Assembly: GCF_006716065.1 (NCBI RefSeq)
Contig: NZ_VFOL01000001.1
Span: forward strand, 1,488,001 to 1,552,000
Source of the DNA: Salinispora arenicola
GTDB taxonomy: Bacteria; Actinomycetota; Actinomycetes; Mycobacteriales; Micromonosporaceae
Direction: 5' to 3'
DNA length: 64,000 bases
Part shown: in pieces, positions 42,025 through 50,033 of the stretch
How positions within the stretch are numbered: position 1 is the stretch's first letter
How the letters are laid out: the number at the start of each line of letters is the position of its first letter
Translations under genes and position numbers: made by a program
Notes under the pieces: generated by a model
What the model was told of the DNA's origin: nothing
What the model saw: only the letters and a program-made list of their open reading frames with translations
Databases searched by the model: none

Positions 42025-43078
42025 TGACGGCGTCAATGCAGTCTCCCAACCGGGCCCGGAGGTCATCGGTGGACAGGGTGAGGTGTTCGAGGATCGTGTA
42101 GCGGTCCGGCCGGGTCCGTGGCGCGAAGTGCACCGCCGTGACGAACTGCTCGTCGGTGAGGCCCAAGTCGGCCGGGCGGGTGGCCAGGCCGTGCCGGTGC
42201 AGGCACCGGGCGAGTTGGCCGAACCGGTCCCGGTCCCCGCGCAACCAGGTGCAGAAGAGGGCCCCCAGCCCGGCCTGTTCGCCGTGGGTGCTACCAGTGC
42301 CGGGCCAAAGGTGGTCGATGGCGTGCGAGATCTCGTGGTCGCCGCCGCTGGCGGGCCGACTTGAACCGGAGATCGACATGGCGATGCCGCCGAGGATCAG
42401 CGCTTCCGCCAGCGTGGTGAGGAACGCGTCGTCGGTGATTTTGCCGGGGTGGTTCAGCAGCGCCTCGGCACCTGTCCGGGCCAGCGTCACGGCCAGCCCG
42501 TCGACCGGCTCGCCGCGTATCTCGTGGGCCAGCTCCCAGTCGGCGCAGGCGTTGAGGTTGCTCACCGCGTCACCGATCCCAGCCTGGGTCTGCCGGTCCG
42601 GGCCGTGCTCCACGAAGTCGAGGTCCACCAGGACGGCGATCGGGATGTGCACCCCGTACGAACCCCTGCCGCCGTCGTGGGTCAGGGACGCCACCGGGGA
42701 GGCGATGCCGTCGTTGGCCAGGCTCGTGGCGACCGTGACCATCGGGAGGCCGTAGCGGGTGGCGGCGTACTTGGCGGTGTCGATCGTCCTGCCGCCGCCG
42801 ATCCCGACCACCGCGTCGTAGTGCCGGTGGCGTAACAGGTCGCCCAGCTCGATGGCCGAGTCGACGCTGCCACCTGTCACCGTGAACACGTCGGCTGAGC
42901 CCAGCGTCGGCCGGCACAGGTCGACGACCTTCTCCCCCTGCCCTGGCCCCACCACCACGGCCACGTCGCCGCCGGCGGAGATCCGCCGGTCGGCGAGGAG
43001 TTCACCGAGGTCGGCGACCGCACCCCGGCGGACCTCGATGGCGAGTGGGGTGGCGACGGTGCGGGCTAGCAGCGGCAC
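42008..43078 (-). CDS. sn-Glycerol-1-phosphate dehydrogenase-like enzyme
   Basis: A 356-residue member of the iron-containing alcohol dehydrogenase/dehydroquinate synthase fold. NAD-binding GIGGGRTIDTAKYAA is at 92-106; metal ligands are D170 (GIGDAVSN), H248 (SGSSRPASGGDHEISHA) and H265 (STHGEQAGLG). The SGSSRPASG...H...HGEQ pattern is that of archaeal G1P dehydrogenase (EgsA) and bacterial AraM, more than of ordinary alcohol dehydrogenases. It would reduce dihydroxyacetone phosphate to glycerol-1-phosphate, or make a related polyol phosphate. GGGAG lies before the GTG at 43078. It overlaps the nucleotidyltransferase by 13 bp and the phosphotransferase by 17 bp. Confidence 0.83.
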   Translation of the reverse strand: MPLLARTVATPLAIEVRRGAVADLGELLADRRISAGGDVAVVVGPGQGEKVVDLCRPTLGSADVFTVTGGSVDSAIELGDLLRHRHYDAVVGIGGGRTIDTAKYAATRYGLPMVTVATSLANDGIASPVASLTHDGGRGSYGVHIPIAVLVDLDFVEHGPDRQTQAGIGDAVSNLNACADWELAHEIRGEPVDGLAVTLARTGAEALLNHPGKITDDAFLTTLAEALILGGIAMSISGSSRPASGGDHEISHAIDHLWPGTGSTHGEQAGLGALFCTWLRGDRDRFGQLARCLHRHGLATRPADLGLTDEQFVTAVHFAPRTRPDRYTILEHLTLSTDDLRARLGDCIDAVSEHLD

Positions 43079-43797
43079 GCGATCTCCCGAGCCCGCGCGA
43101 GGTCGTCGTGGTTGTCGACCTCGACCCAGGCGACGTCGCCGATCGGTGCCGCGCGCACCTCGCCACCCCGGTCCGCGAACTCCTGGTAGCCATCCTCGTA
43201 GTAGAGGTTCGGGTCGCGTCGCCAGGTGACCTCCAGCGCGTCGGCGAGTGCCCCGGCGACGTGCGGTTCGATCAGCGTCGCGCCGATGTACTCCCCGAGC
43301 GCCTCGCCCGGGTCCATCAGCTTGGTGATCCGGGTGAGCTGGCCGGCAGCGTCGAAGGTGGTCTTCATCTCCTCCTCGGCCAGCGGCTTGACGGTGTCGA
43401 CCGCCAGCAGAACCCCCGGCCCGCGCTCGGCCAGCAGGGTCTTCTCCACGCTCACCGGATGCACGGTGTCCCCGTTGACCAGCAGGACCCCACGGGCGAA
43501 CCAACTCCGGGCCAGCCAGAGCGAGTACGCGTTGTTCCATTCCTCGGCCCGGTCGTTGGGCACCAGGGTGAGCGTGACGCCGTACCTGCGCTCCAGATCC
43601 GCCTGGCGTTCCCGGACCGCGTCGGCGGCGTAGCCGACCACGATGACGATCTCGGTGAGCCCGACATCGGCCAGGTTGCGTAGCGCGATATCGAGGATCG
43701 TGGTGGTGCCGTCAACGGGCACCAGCGCCTTTGGCAGCGTGTCGGTGTAGGGGCGCAGCCGTCGTCCGGCGCCGGCTGCCAGCACCATTCCGACCAT
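43066..43797 (-). CDS. Nucleotidyltransferase (CTP:alcohol-phosphate type)
   Basis: A 243-residue NTP_transferase-fold enzyme of the LicC/inositol-phosphate cytidylyltransferase kind. The signature LAAGAGRRLRPYTDTLPKALVPVDG (two blocks, residues 6-30) gives the NTP-binding loop and K23; LVNGDTVHP, PLAEEEMKTTFD and AWVEVDNHDDLARA match cytidylyltransferases that activate choline-P or inositol-P. In this operon it most likely activates a polyol or glycerol phosphate as a CDP derivative. The start is ATG 43797; a GTG ten codons upstream lacks a site. First gene of the three-gene overlapping operon. Confidence 0.87.
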   Translation of the reverse strand: MVGMVLAAGAGRRLRPYTDTLPKALVPVDGTTTILDIALRNLADVGLTEIVIVVGYAADAVRERQADLERRYGVTLTLVPNDRAEEWNNAYSLWLARSWFARGVLLVNGDTVHPVSVEKTLLAERGPGVLLAVDTVKPLAEEEMKTTFDAAGQLTRITKLMDPGEALGEYIGATLIEPHVAGALADALEVTWRRDPNLYYEDGYQEFADRGGEVRAAPIGDVAWVEVDNHDDLARAREIACRC

Positions 43798-44026
43798 GCC
43801 GGCGTCATGTTCCGTTTGTCTGGCCACCGGAGGAGGATAGCGCCGCCGAGTGTGGCCTCCGGCGGCAACCGGACCGGCCGGGCGGGGCCGGCCCGGCGGG
43901 CAGGGGGTGGTCGTCACCGCTCGGCCGTAGCGGGCTGGCCAGATCGCGTGCGGGTTGTCTTGTCCCGGTAACACACTGGGTACACCATGTCTGTACCGGG
44001 TGCCACCGTCCCACAGGGGTTGATGT

Positions 44027-44422
44027 GTGATGCAGGTTCGGGAAGCGATGTCCAGCCAGGTTCTCGTGGTCGGCCCGGAGCACACGCTCCGCCAGGCTGC
44101 TCGGATGATGTCGGAACGGGGAATCGGTTCGGCGGTTGTGATCGACCCGGACTCCGAGGGAGTCGGGATCATGACCGAGCGGGACGTGCTCAATGCGATC
44201 GGGGCTGGGCTGGACTGTGATGTCGAGCGGACCGGAGCCCACCTGACCTGGGACGTGGTGTACGCGGGACCGGAGTGGACGGTCGAGGAGGCGGCCACGG
44301 CCATGGCCCGGGGCGGGTTTCGGCACCTGGTGGTGCTCGACGGGCGCGAGGTCGCCGGCGTGATCTCGCTTCGGGATGTCATGCGGGTCTGGGCGACCGC
44401 CCGGGTGGTCGAAACCGCCTGA
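44027..44422 (+). CDS. CBS domain pair protein
   Basis: A 131-residue protein consisting of two CBS domains (about 1-60 and 70-126), a Bateman module that binds adenine nucleotides or related ligands. MQVREAMSSQVLVVGPEHTLRQAARMM and GIMTERDVL mark the first; TVEEAATAMARGGFRHLVVLDG and GVISLRDVM the second. No enzyme domain is attached. Starts GTG 44027 and ATG 44030 are adjacent; AGGGG at 44015-44019 fits the GTG better. Actinomycetes carry many such small CBS proteins, some linked to stress or latency responses. Confidence 0.87.
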   Translation: MMQVREAMSSQVLVVGPEHTLRQAARMMSERGIGSAVVIDPDSEGVGIMTERDVLNAIGAGLDCDVERTGAHLTWDVVYAGPEWTVEEAATAMARGGFRHLVVLDGREVAGVISLRDVMRVWATARVVETA

Positions 44423-44580
44423 GCGGCCGGGGTGTTCGGTCCGATGCGGCACCCACCTCGGCTGGCCTCCGGTTCGGGTCGCCGGCCTGGTGAGGTCGGT
44501 CACCCGTCCCGGTGGCTCCGCAGGTGGACATCGCCGTGCCGTCCGCGTATCCGCCGCCGGCTTCCGTACGCTGAACAGCC

Positions 44581-45675
44581 ATGACCGCCGAGCAGTTGAT
44601 CTCCTTCGCCCGTGGCGCTCCCTCGCTGGACATCGTCGATATCGAGGGGCTGAAGGCCGCCGCCGTCCGCGCGTTCGACGCCGACCCCGCCGGTGTGACG
44701 GCATACGGTTCCTCCGCCGGGTACCTTCCGTTGCGCGAGTGGATCGCGAACAAACACGGGGTCCGGGCCGACCAGATCCTGGTGACCAACGGATCGCTAC
44801 AGGCCGACGCCTTCCTCTTCGACCACCTGATCCGACCCGGCGACGCGGTGGTGGTGGAGCGCCCGACCTACGACCGAACTCTGCTGAATCTGCGGCGGAT
44901 GGGTGGTGAGCTGCACGGGATCACCATCCAGCCGGACGGACTGGACACCACCGAGCTGCGTAAGTTGCTGGAGTCCGGGGTGCGCCCACGGGTGGCGCAC
45001 GTCATCCCGAACTACCAGAACCCGGCCGGCGTGACGCTCAGCCTCGACAAGCGGCGCGAGCTTCTCGAACTCGCCGCCGAGTTCGAGTTCACTATCTTCG
45101 AGGACGACCCGTACGCCGACATCCGGTTCCGCGGGGAGGCGCTGCCGTCGATGCTCTCGTTGGACAGCCACAACCTGGTGGTGCACGCGTCCAGCTTCAC
45201 CAAGACGGTCTGCCCGGGGGTGCGGGTCGGCTACCTGGTCGGGCCCTCAGACCTGATTGCCGACATCGCGAAGAAAGCGACAAGCCTCTACATCTCGCCG
45301 GGCGTGGTGTCCGAGGCGATCGTCCACCAGTTCTGCGTCTCCGGGGACATCGACCGCTCGATCGCCACGGTCCGTCGGGCCCTCGGCGAGCGGGCCCGGG
45401 TGCTGGCCGAGTCGTTGCGGCGGCACATCCCGCAGGCCCAGTTCGTCGAGCCGGACGGCGGCTACTTCCTCTGGGTGGAGTTGCCGGAGGACGTCCAGGT
45501 GGACCGGCTGGCCCCGGCCGCGGCGGAGCGAGGAGTCGCGGTGGTGAAGGGCAGCGACTTCGTCCTCGACGGTGGGCAGCATGCGCTGCGGCTGGCGTAC
45601 TCGGCGGTGACCGCGGACCAGATCGATGAGGGTGTGCGCCGGCTCGCGGCGGCGATGACGGCCGTGCGCGGCTGA
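44581..45675 (+). CDS. PLP-dependent aminotransferase, class I fold (LysN/2-aminoadipate-like)
   Basis: A 364-residue fold-type I aminotransferase. The order is SFARGAPSLDI near the start, YGSSAGYLPLREWIA (42-56), VTNGSLQADAF, the pyridine-contacting IPNYQNPAG (142-150) and EDDPYADI, and the Schiff-base lysine K208 in SSFTKTVCPGVRVGY. The lack of a helix-turn-helix domain separates it from MocR regulators. Substrates are probably a 2-aminoadipate, aromatic or branched amino acid with 2-oxoglutarate. It stands alone between the CBS and CorA genes. Confidence 0.9.
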   Translation: MTAEQLISFARGAPSLDIVDIEGLKAAAVRAFDADPAGVTAYGSSAGYLPLREWIANKHGVRADQILVTNGSLQADAFLFDHLIRPGDAVVVERPTYDRTLLNLRRMGGELHGITIQPDGLDTTELRKLLESGVRPRVAHVIPNYQNPAGVTLSLDKRRELLELAAEFEFTIFEDDPYADIRFRGEALPSMLSLDSHNLVVHASSFTKTVCPGVRVGYLVGPSDLIADIAKKATSLYISPGVVSEAIVHQFCVSGDIDRSIATVRRALGERARVLAESLRRHIPQAQFVEPDGGYFLWVELPEDVQVDRLAPAAAERGVAVVKGSDFVLDGGQHALRLAYSAVTADQIDEGVRRLAAAMTAVRG

Positions 45676-45813
45676 CTCACCACCCGACCGGCGCCGGGTG
45701 GTCCGTCCCCGGGTCCGATGCGGCCCGCCCGGTGCCCTCCGCGTCCGTTGGTCCCGGCGGGTGACCCGGCGACGGCGTACGCTGCAACGCGTCGCCGAGC
45801 GGGGAGGGGTGCG

Positions 45814-46959
45814 ATGGTGGACCGGCCGCAGCGTGGACCCAGGGGTACCTCGGGTGGTGGCCGGGTGATCCGGCCACGCGACTGGGCAGCCCCGGTGCGG
45901 GCCATGACCCGCAGGCTCAGTTCCGACGGTGCCGGCCAGCCACCGGCGCCGGCCGCGCGGCACGACGCGGTCGTCGACTGCGCGCTCTACCTTGACGGAG
46001 AGCGTCAACCCGGCCGCTGGCACCACGCCGAGGCACTGGCGGCGGCCCGCCGGGCGGGCAACGGCTTCGTCTGGCTCGGCCTGCACGAGCCCGACCTGGC
46101 GGAGATGACCGAGCTCGCGGCCATCTACGGTCTGCACGAACTGGCCGTCGAGGATGCGGTCAAGGCTCAGCAGCGGCCCAAGCTCGAGCAGTTCGGTCAG
46201 GTGAGTTTCCTCGTGTTGCGGACGGCCCGCTACTGCGAGCACACCGAGTTGACCGAGCACTCCGAAGTGGTCGAGACCGGCCAGATGCTGCTCTTCATCG
46301 GCCCGAACTTCCTGGTCAGCGTCCGGCATGGCGGTGCCTGCCGGCTGGCGCCGGTGCGAGCGGACCTGGAGGCCAAGGGGGAGTTGCTGCGGCACGGCCC
46401 GTGGGCGGTGGCGTACGCGGTGACCGACCGGGTGGTCGACCTTTACCTGGAGGTCGCCGACCGGCTGGAGGACGACCTCGACACGCTCGAGGCCGACGTC
46501 TTCGACCGGCAGGGCGGCGACCGTATTCAGCGGATCTACCAGGTGAAGCGGGAACTGGTCGAGTTCAAGCGCGCCGTGATGCCGCTCCAGCGTCCGCTTC
46601 TGCGGATCACCGCGGAACTGAACCGCGAGGTGCCGAAGGAGATTCGCCGCTACTTCGGGGACGTGCAGGACCATCTCAGTCGCACCGTTGAGCAGGTCAA
46701 CTCGTATGACGACCTGCTCAACTCGATTCTCCAGGCACGGCTGGCCCAGGTCACCGTTGACCAGAACAACGACATGCGCAAGATCGCTGCCTGGGCGGCC
46801 ATCGCGGCGGTGTGGACCGCCATCGCCGGCATCTACGGCATGAACTTCGAGTTCATGCCGGAGCGGACGTGGATCTACGGCTACCCCACGGTGCTGGCCT
46901 TGATGCTCGGGATCAGCCTGGCGCTCTACCGCTGGTTCCGCCGCCACGGCTGGCTCTGA
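45814..46959 (+). CDS. corA: CorA-family magnesium/cobalt transporter
   Basis: A 381-residue divalent-cation channel. Large N-terminal cytoplasmic domain, then two C-terminal membrane helices; the pore signature YGMN is at 341-344, followed by FEFMPE and a basic end. GGGGAGGGG lies just before ATG 45814. The first 55 residues are basic and Gly-rich and are not part of the usual fold. No magnesium-sensing leader is evident in the 138-bp upstream gap. It converges with a minus-strand gene 8 bp away. Confidence 0.92.
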   Translation: MVDRPQRGPRGTSGGGRVIRPRDWAAPVRAMTRRLSSDGAGQPPAPAARHDAVVDCALYLDGERQPGRWHHAEALAAARRAGNGFVWLGLHEPDLAEMTELAAIYGLHELAVEDAVKAQQRPKLEQFGQVSFLVLRTARYCEHTELTEHSEVVETGQMLLFIGPNFLVSVRHGGACRLAPVRADLEAKGELLRHGPWAVAYAVTDRVVDLYLEVADRLEDDLDTLEADVFDRQGGDRIQRIYQVKRELVEFKRAVMPLQRPLLRITAELNREVPKEIRRYFGDVQDHLSRTVEQVNSYDDLLNSILQARLAQVTVDQNNDMRKIAAWAAIAAVWTAIAGIYGMNFEFMPERTWIYGYPTVLALMLGISLALYRWFRRHGWL

Positions 46960-46967
46960 TCGAAAGC

Positions 46968-47780
46968 TCAGCGGCGGCCGTTCTTCATGGCCTTCGACAG
47001 GTCGTCGGCGGGTCGGGCGGTGGAGCCCTTGGTGCCGTCGGCCGTCGCGGGGACCTTGTCGGTCGGCGTCCCGGTGGACCGCCGGCCCGGGTTGGACTTG
47101 TTGGCGGTACCGGTCGTCGCCGAGTTGCCCGCGCCGGTCGCTGTGGTGCCGCTCGTGCCGGTCGCTGTGGTGCCGCTCGTGCCGGCCGGCTTGGCGGAGT
47201 TCCCGGCCGGGGCTGGCGCTGGAGCGGCCCGTTCCGCCGGGGTCCGGGTGGTGACCTCGATGGTGCCCGTCTCGTCCCGTAGCGGTTCCAGGCTGGGTAC
47301 CGGGTCGTACTCGACCCACTCCCGCTGCTCCTGGCGCCGGCGCATCGCCGCCGCACCGGCGAGGCCGACCACGGCGCCGACCGCGAGGAGGCCGGCCATC
47401 CTGCCCCGACCAGACTTTTTCTTCCGGCGTGTCGCCCTCATCGTCGTCGCCTGGACCTTCCTGCTGACGGTGGACTGTCTGACGGCGGCGGTCCTCCGCC
47501 CGGCGACGGCCCTGACGGCCGCCTCCGCCTGGGCGGCGCGGACGGCGACGACCAGCGGTGCGAGTGCCGCCACGGTCGACACGTAGCCGCTCGCCGCCCG
47601 GTTACGCACGACGAGCGCGGTCGGGGCGATGGCGCTTCGGGCCGCCTGGACCCGTGGGCCGACCGCGGCGCCGGTACCTTTCGTCGCGTGCGCAGCCGCC
47701 TGCTTCAGGTGACCGACGCCCCGGCCCAGTTCGACCTTGGCGAGCTGGCCCTGGGTCTTTCGCCGCCCGTTTCCAAACAC
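46968..47780 (-). CDS. Membrane-anchored Ala/Thr-rich protein, unknown function
   Basis: A 270-residue protein that I do not recognise. The first 130 residues are helical and Ala/Arg-rich (LKQAAAHATKGTGAAVGPRVQ), followed by a basic patch (RATRRKKKSGRGR), one transmembrane segment (about 133-150, MAGLLAVGAVVGLAGAAAM), and a low-complexity tail with GTSGTTAT repeats. I chose GTG 47780 because AGGAGG lies at the right distance; the ATG at 47813 would put its own site on top of the start codon. The layout resembles small actinobacterial membrane proteins of the DUF5324 kind, but the match is not firm. Confidence 0.6.
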   Translation of the reverse strand: MFGNGRRKTQGQLAKVELGRGVGHLKQAAAHATKGTGAAVGPRVQAARSAIAPTALVVRNRAASGYVSTVAALAPLVVAVRAAQAEAAVRAVAGRRTAAVRQSTVSRKVQATTMRATRRKKKSGRGRMAGLLAVGAVVGLAGAAAMRRRQEQREWVEYDPVPSLEPLRDETGTIEVTTRTPAERAAPAPAPAGNSAKPAGTSGTTATGTSGTTATGAGNSATTGTANKSNPGRRSTGTPTDKVPATADGTKGSTARPADDLSKAMKNGRR

Positions 47781-47897
47781 GGTCCCACCTCCTGGGAGTT
47801 GTCCCTTCGTCATCCTCCACCTTCGGATGCCTTCGCATGGCCAGATCGGGCACATGGGAGGATCCGCATGGAACTGAACAACGAGTGAGGAGTACCT

Positions 47898-48428
47898 GTG
47901 GCCGAGGACGTCTACGCCACCCTGCACACCAACGCCGGCCCGATCCGGCTGCAGCTCTTTCCGAACCATGCGCCGAAGACCGTCCGCAACTTCGTGGAGT
48001 TGGCCGAGGGTACCCGGCAGTACACCGACCCGCGGACCGGCCAACCGGGCAGCGGCCCGTACTACGACGGCACCATCTCGCACCGCGTGATCAGTGGTTT
48101 CATGATCCAGATGGGCGACCCGACCGGCACCGGACGGGGTGGCCCGGGTTACACGTTCGCCGACGAGTTCCACCCTGAGCTGCGCTTCGACCGGCCGTAC
48201 CTACTGGCGATGGCGAATGCCGGGCCGGGCACCAACGGTTCGCAGTTCTTCATCACGGTGGCGCCGACCCCGACCCTGACCAACCGGCACACCATCTTCG
48301 GGCAGGTCGCCGACAACGAGTCGGCGAAGGTCGTCGACTCGATCGCCAACACCCCGACGAGTCCCGCCGACCGCCCGCTGCAGGACGTCGTCATCGAGCG
48401 GGTCGAGATCGAGCGCACCGGCTCCTGA
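47898..48428 (+). CDS. Peptidyl-prolyl cis-trans isomerase, cyclophilin type
   Basis: A 176-residue cytoplasmic cyclophilin that speeds proline isomerisation. Conserved blocks are FPNHAPKTVRNFVELAEG, YDGTISHRVISGFMIQMGDPTGTGRGGPGY with the catalytic arginine, LAMANAGPGTNGSQFFITVAPTPTL, and HTIFGQV. The start is GTG 47898 after GGAGTA. It is divergent from the Ala-rich membrane protein gene and followed by rhomboid after 58 bp. Confidence 0.94.
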   Translation: MAEDVYATLHTNAGPIRLQLFPNHAPKTVRNFVELAEGTRQYTDPRTGQPGSGPYYDGTISHRVISGFMIQMGDPTGTGRGGPGYTFADEFHPELRFDRPYLLAMANAGPGTNGSQFFITVAPTPTLTNRHTIFGQVADNESAKVVDSIANTPTSPADRPLQDVVIERVEIERTGS

Positions 48429-48486
48429 AGGACGGACGAGGTACCTTTGCTCGCATGACTGAGCGCTCGGGTTCCTGGGCTGTCCG

Positions 48487-49398
48487 GTGAGCGAGTCGCC
48501 ACCGACCACCCCGGTCTGCTACCGCCACCCCGGCCGGGAGGCGTACATCCGGTGCAACCGTTGTGACCGGGTCATCTGCCCGGACTGCATGCGCGAGGCA
48601 TCGGTGGGCTTCCAGTGCCCGGAGTGTGTCAACGAAGGGCGCCGTAGCGTGCGGCCGACGCGCACCGCCTTCGGTGGTGGTGTCGTCGGCCAACACGGCT
48701 ATGTCACCAAGGCGTTGATCGCGTTCAACGCCCTGGTGATGCTGGTCTCCATCAGCACCGACCGGGGCGGCGACGCGGTGGTGGGGGGATCCGGCTTCGG
48801 CGGGCTGCTCGGCGGTGCCACCCCGTTGACTGAGTGGGGTGCGGTGCTCGGGCTCGCGGTCCTTCCCGACGGCACCGTGGGTGGCATCGCCGAGGGCGAG
48901 TGGTACCGCCTGATCACCGCGATGTTCCTGCACTACGGCGTGATCCACCTGCTGCTGAACATGTACGCGCTGTGGATCCTCGGCCGGAATCTGGAAGCGA
49001 GTCTCGGCCCCGCCCGGTTCTTGGCCCTCTATCTGATCTCCGGCCTCGGTGGGAATGTCGCGGCCTACTTGATCAGCGCGCCGAACGCGGCGACGGCGGG
49101 CGCGTCTACGGCCATCTTCGGACTCTTTGCGGCCCTGTTCGTCGTCGGTCGGCGATTGGGGCGCGATGTCTCCCAGGTCCTCCCGATCCTGGTGATCAAC
49201 TTGGTCTTCACGCTGACCGTACCGGGAATTTCTATCCCCGGTCACCTGGGCGGACTCGTGCTCGGTGCCCTGATGGCCGTCATCCTCGCGTACGCCCCGC
49301 GGTCGCGGCGCACGCTGGTGCAGGTGGCCGGTGGGACGGTGCTCGTGGCGGCGCTGCTCGGCCTGGCCCTGATCCGGACCGCGGCCCTGCTCGCCTGA
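48487..49398 (+). CDS. Rhomboid family intramembrane serine protease
   Basis: A 303-residue protein with an N-terminal B-box-like zinc finger (C11, C23, C26, C31, C34, C44, C47) and a six-helix rhomboid domain. The catalytic serine is S207 in GASTAIFG and the histidine H253 in GHLGGLVLG; H149 and N158 in the HYGVIHLLLNMY region complete the oxyanion site. Actinomycete rhomboids often carry such a cytosolic zinc finger, whose partner is unknown. The start GTG 48487 has CCGGTG context; there is no strong alternative. It is probably transcribed with the cyclophilin gene. Confidence 0.92.
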   Translation: MSESPPTTPVCYRHPGREAYIRCNRCDRVICPDCMREASVGFQCPECVNEGRRSVRPTRTAFGGGVVGQHGYVTKALIAFNALVMLVSISTDRGGDAVVGGSGFGGLLGGATPLTEWGAVLGLAVLPDGTVGGIAEGEWYRLITAMFLHYGVIHLLLNMYALWILGRNLEASLGPARFLALYLISGLGGNVAAYLISAPNAATAGASTAIFGLFAALFVVGRRLGRDVSQVLPILVINLVFTLTVPGISIPGHLGGLVLGALMAVILAYAPRSRRTLVQVAGGTVLVAALLGLALIRTAALLA

Positions 49399-49506
49399 CC
49401 GACTACCCAGGTCGGGCGGATCACGTCGACGATCGGCCAGTGCCATCGTGCCGAGTGGCGGGGCGGTCGCGCGTCCCGGCGTTGGAGGTTGGGCGGCCCG
49501 CAGGGC

Positions 49507-49938
49507 CTACCGCCCCGGGCGGGCCGCCCGCAGATCCTCGGCGACGTCAACCGGATCGGCGTTCAGGTCGAACCGGCCGAAAAGGTGCAGTGACTCCCCG
49601 GTATCCACCTCCAGTGCCGCGCTCGACAGGCCGAGCCGGGCCCGCCGGTCCACTCGGATGTCCGCCACCTGCGACCACGGCAGGCGTCGACGACCGGCGA
49701 AGCCGCTGACCACCGTGAGCCCTTCCGGGTCGGCCGCGAGGCGGACCGGTGCCAGCACGTCCCGCGCGGCCCAGACGAGCAGCGCGGCGGCGACCACCAC
49801 GGCCAGCACGAGCCGAACCGGGTCACCGTCGGCGAGTAGGAGTCCGAGCGCGACCAGTACTCCGGCTCCACCAGCTTTGACCGCCGGCAGGGCGGCCGAA
49901 ACCCGCCACTGCCGGCTTCCGGACGACGTCGTATCCAT
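49507..49938 (-). CDS. Bacterial PH domain membrane protein
   Basis: A 143-residue protein with two close membrane helices (about 20-60) and a C-terminal bacterial PH-like domain (RLAADPEGLTVVSGFAGRRRLPWSQVADIRVDRRARLG), the bPH_6 type common in actinomycetes. ATG 49938 is chosen; an ATG four codons upstream is possible. The function of the family is unknown. It converges with rhomboid over 108 bp of non-coding DNA. Confidence 0.8.
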   Translation of the reverse strand: MDTTSSGSRQWRVSAALPAVKAGGAGVLVALGLLLADGDPVRLVLAVVVAAALLVWAARDVLAPVRLAADPEGLTVVSGFAGRRRLPWSQVADIRVDRRARLGLSSAALEVDTGESLHLFGRFDLNADPVDVAEDLRAARPGR

Positions 49939-50033
49939 GTCGGCCAGCATGCCAGTGCGAGCCGCCGATCTCGACCTCACGTGGACAGGCCGTCAGGAGC
50001 TGGCTCGTGCCGAGGTTCGCCTCGACGACACGC

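Noticed and set aside
45247..47319. Open frame of about 690 codons on the minus strand across the aminotransferase and corA
   Set aside because: It runs antisense through two well-supported genes and shows only shadow composition.
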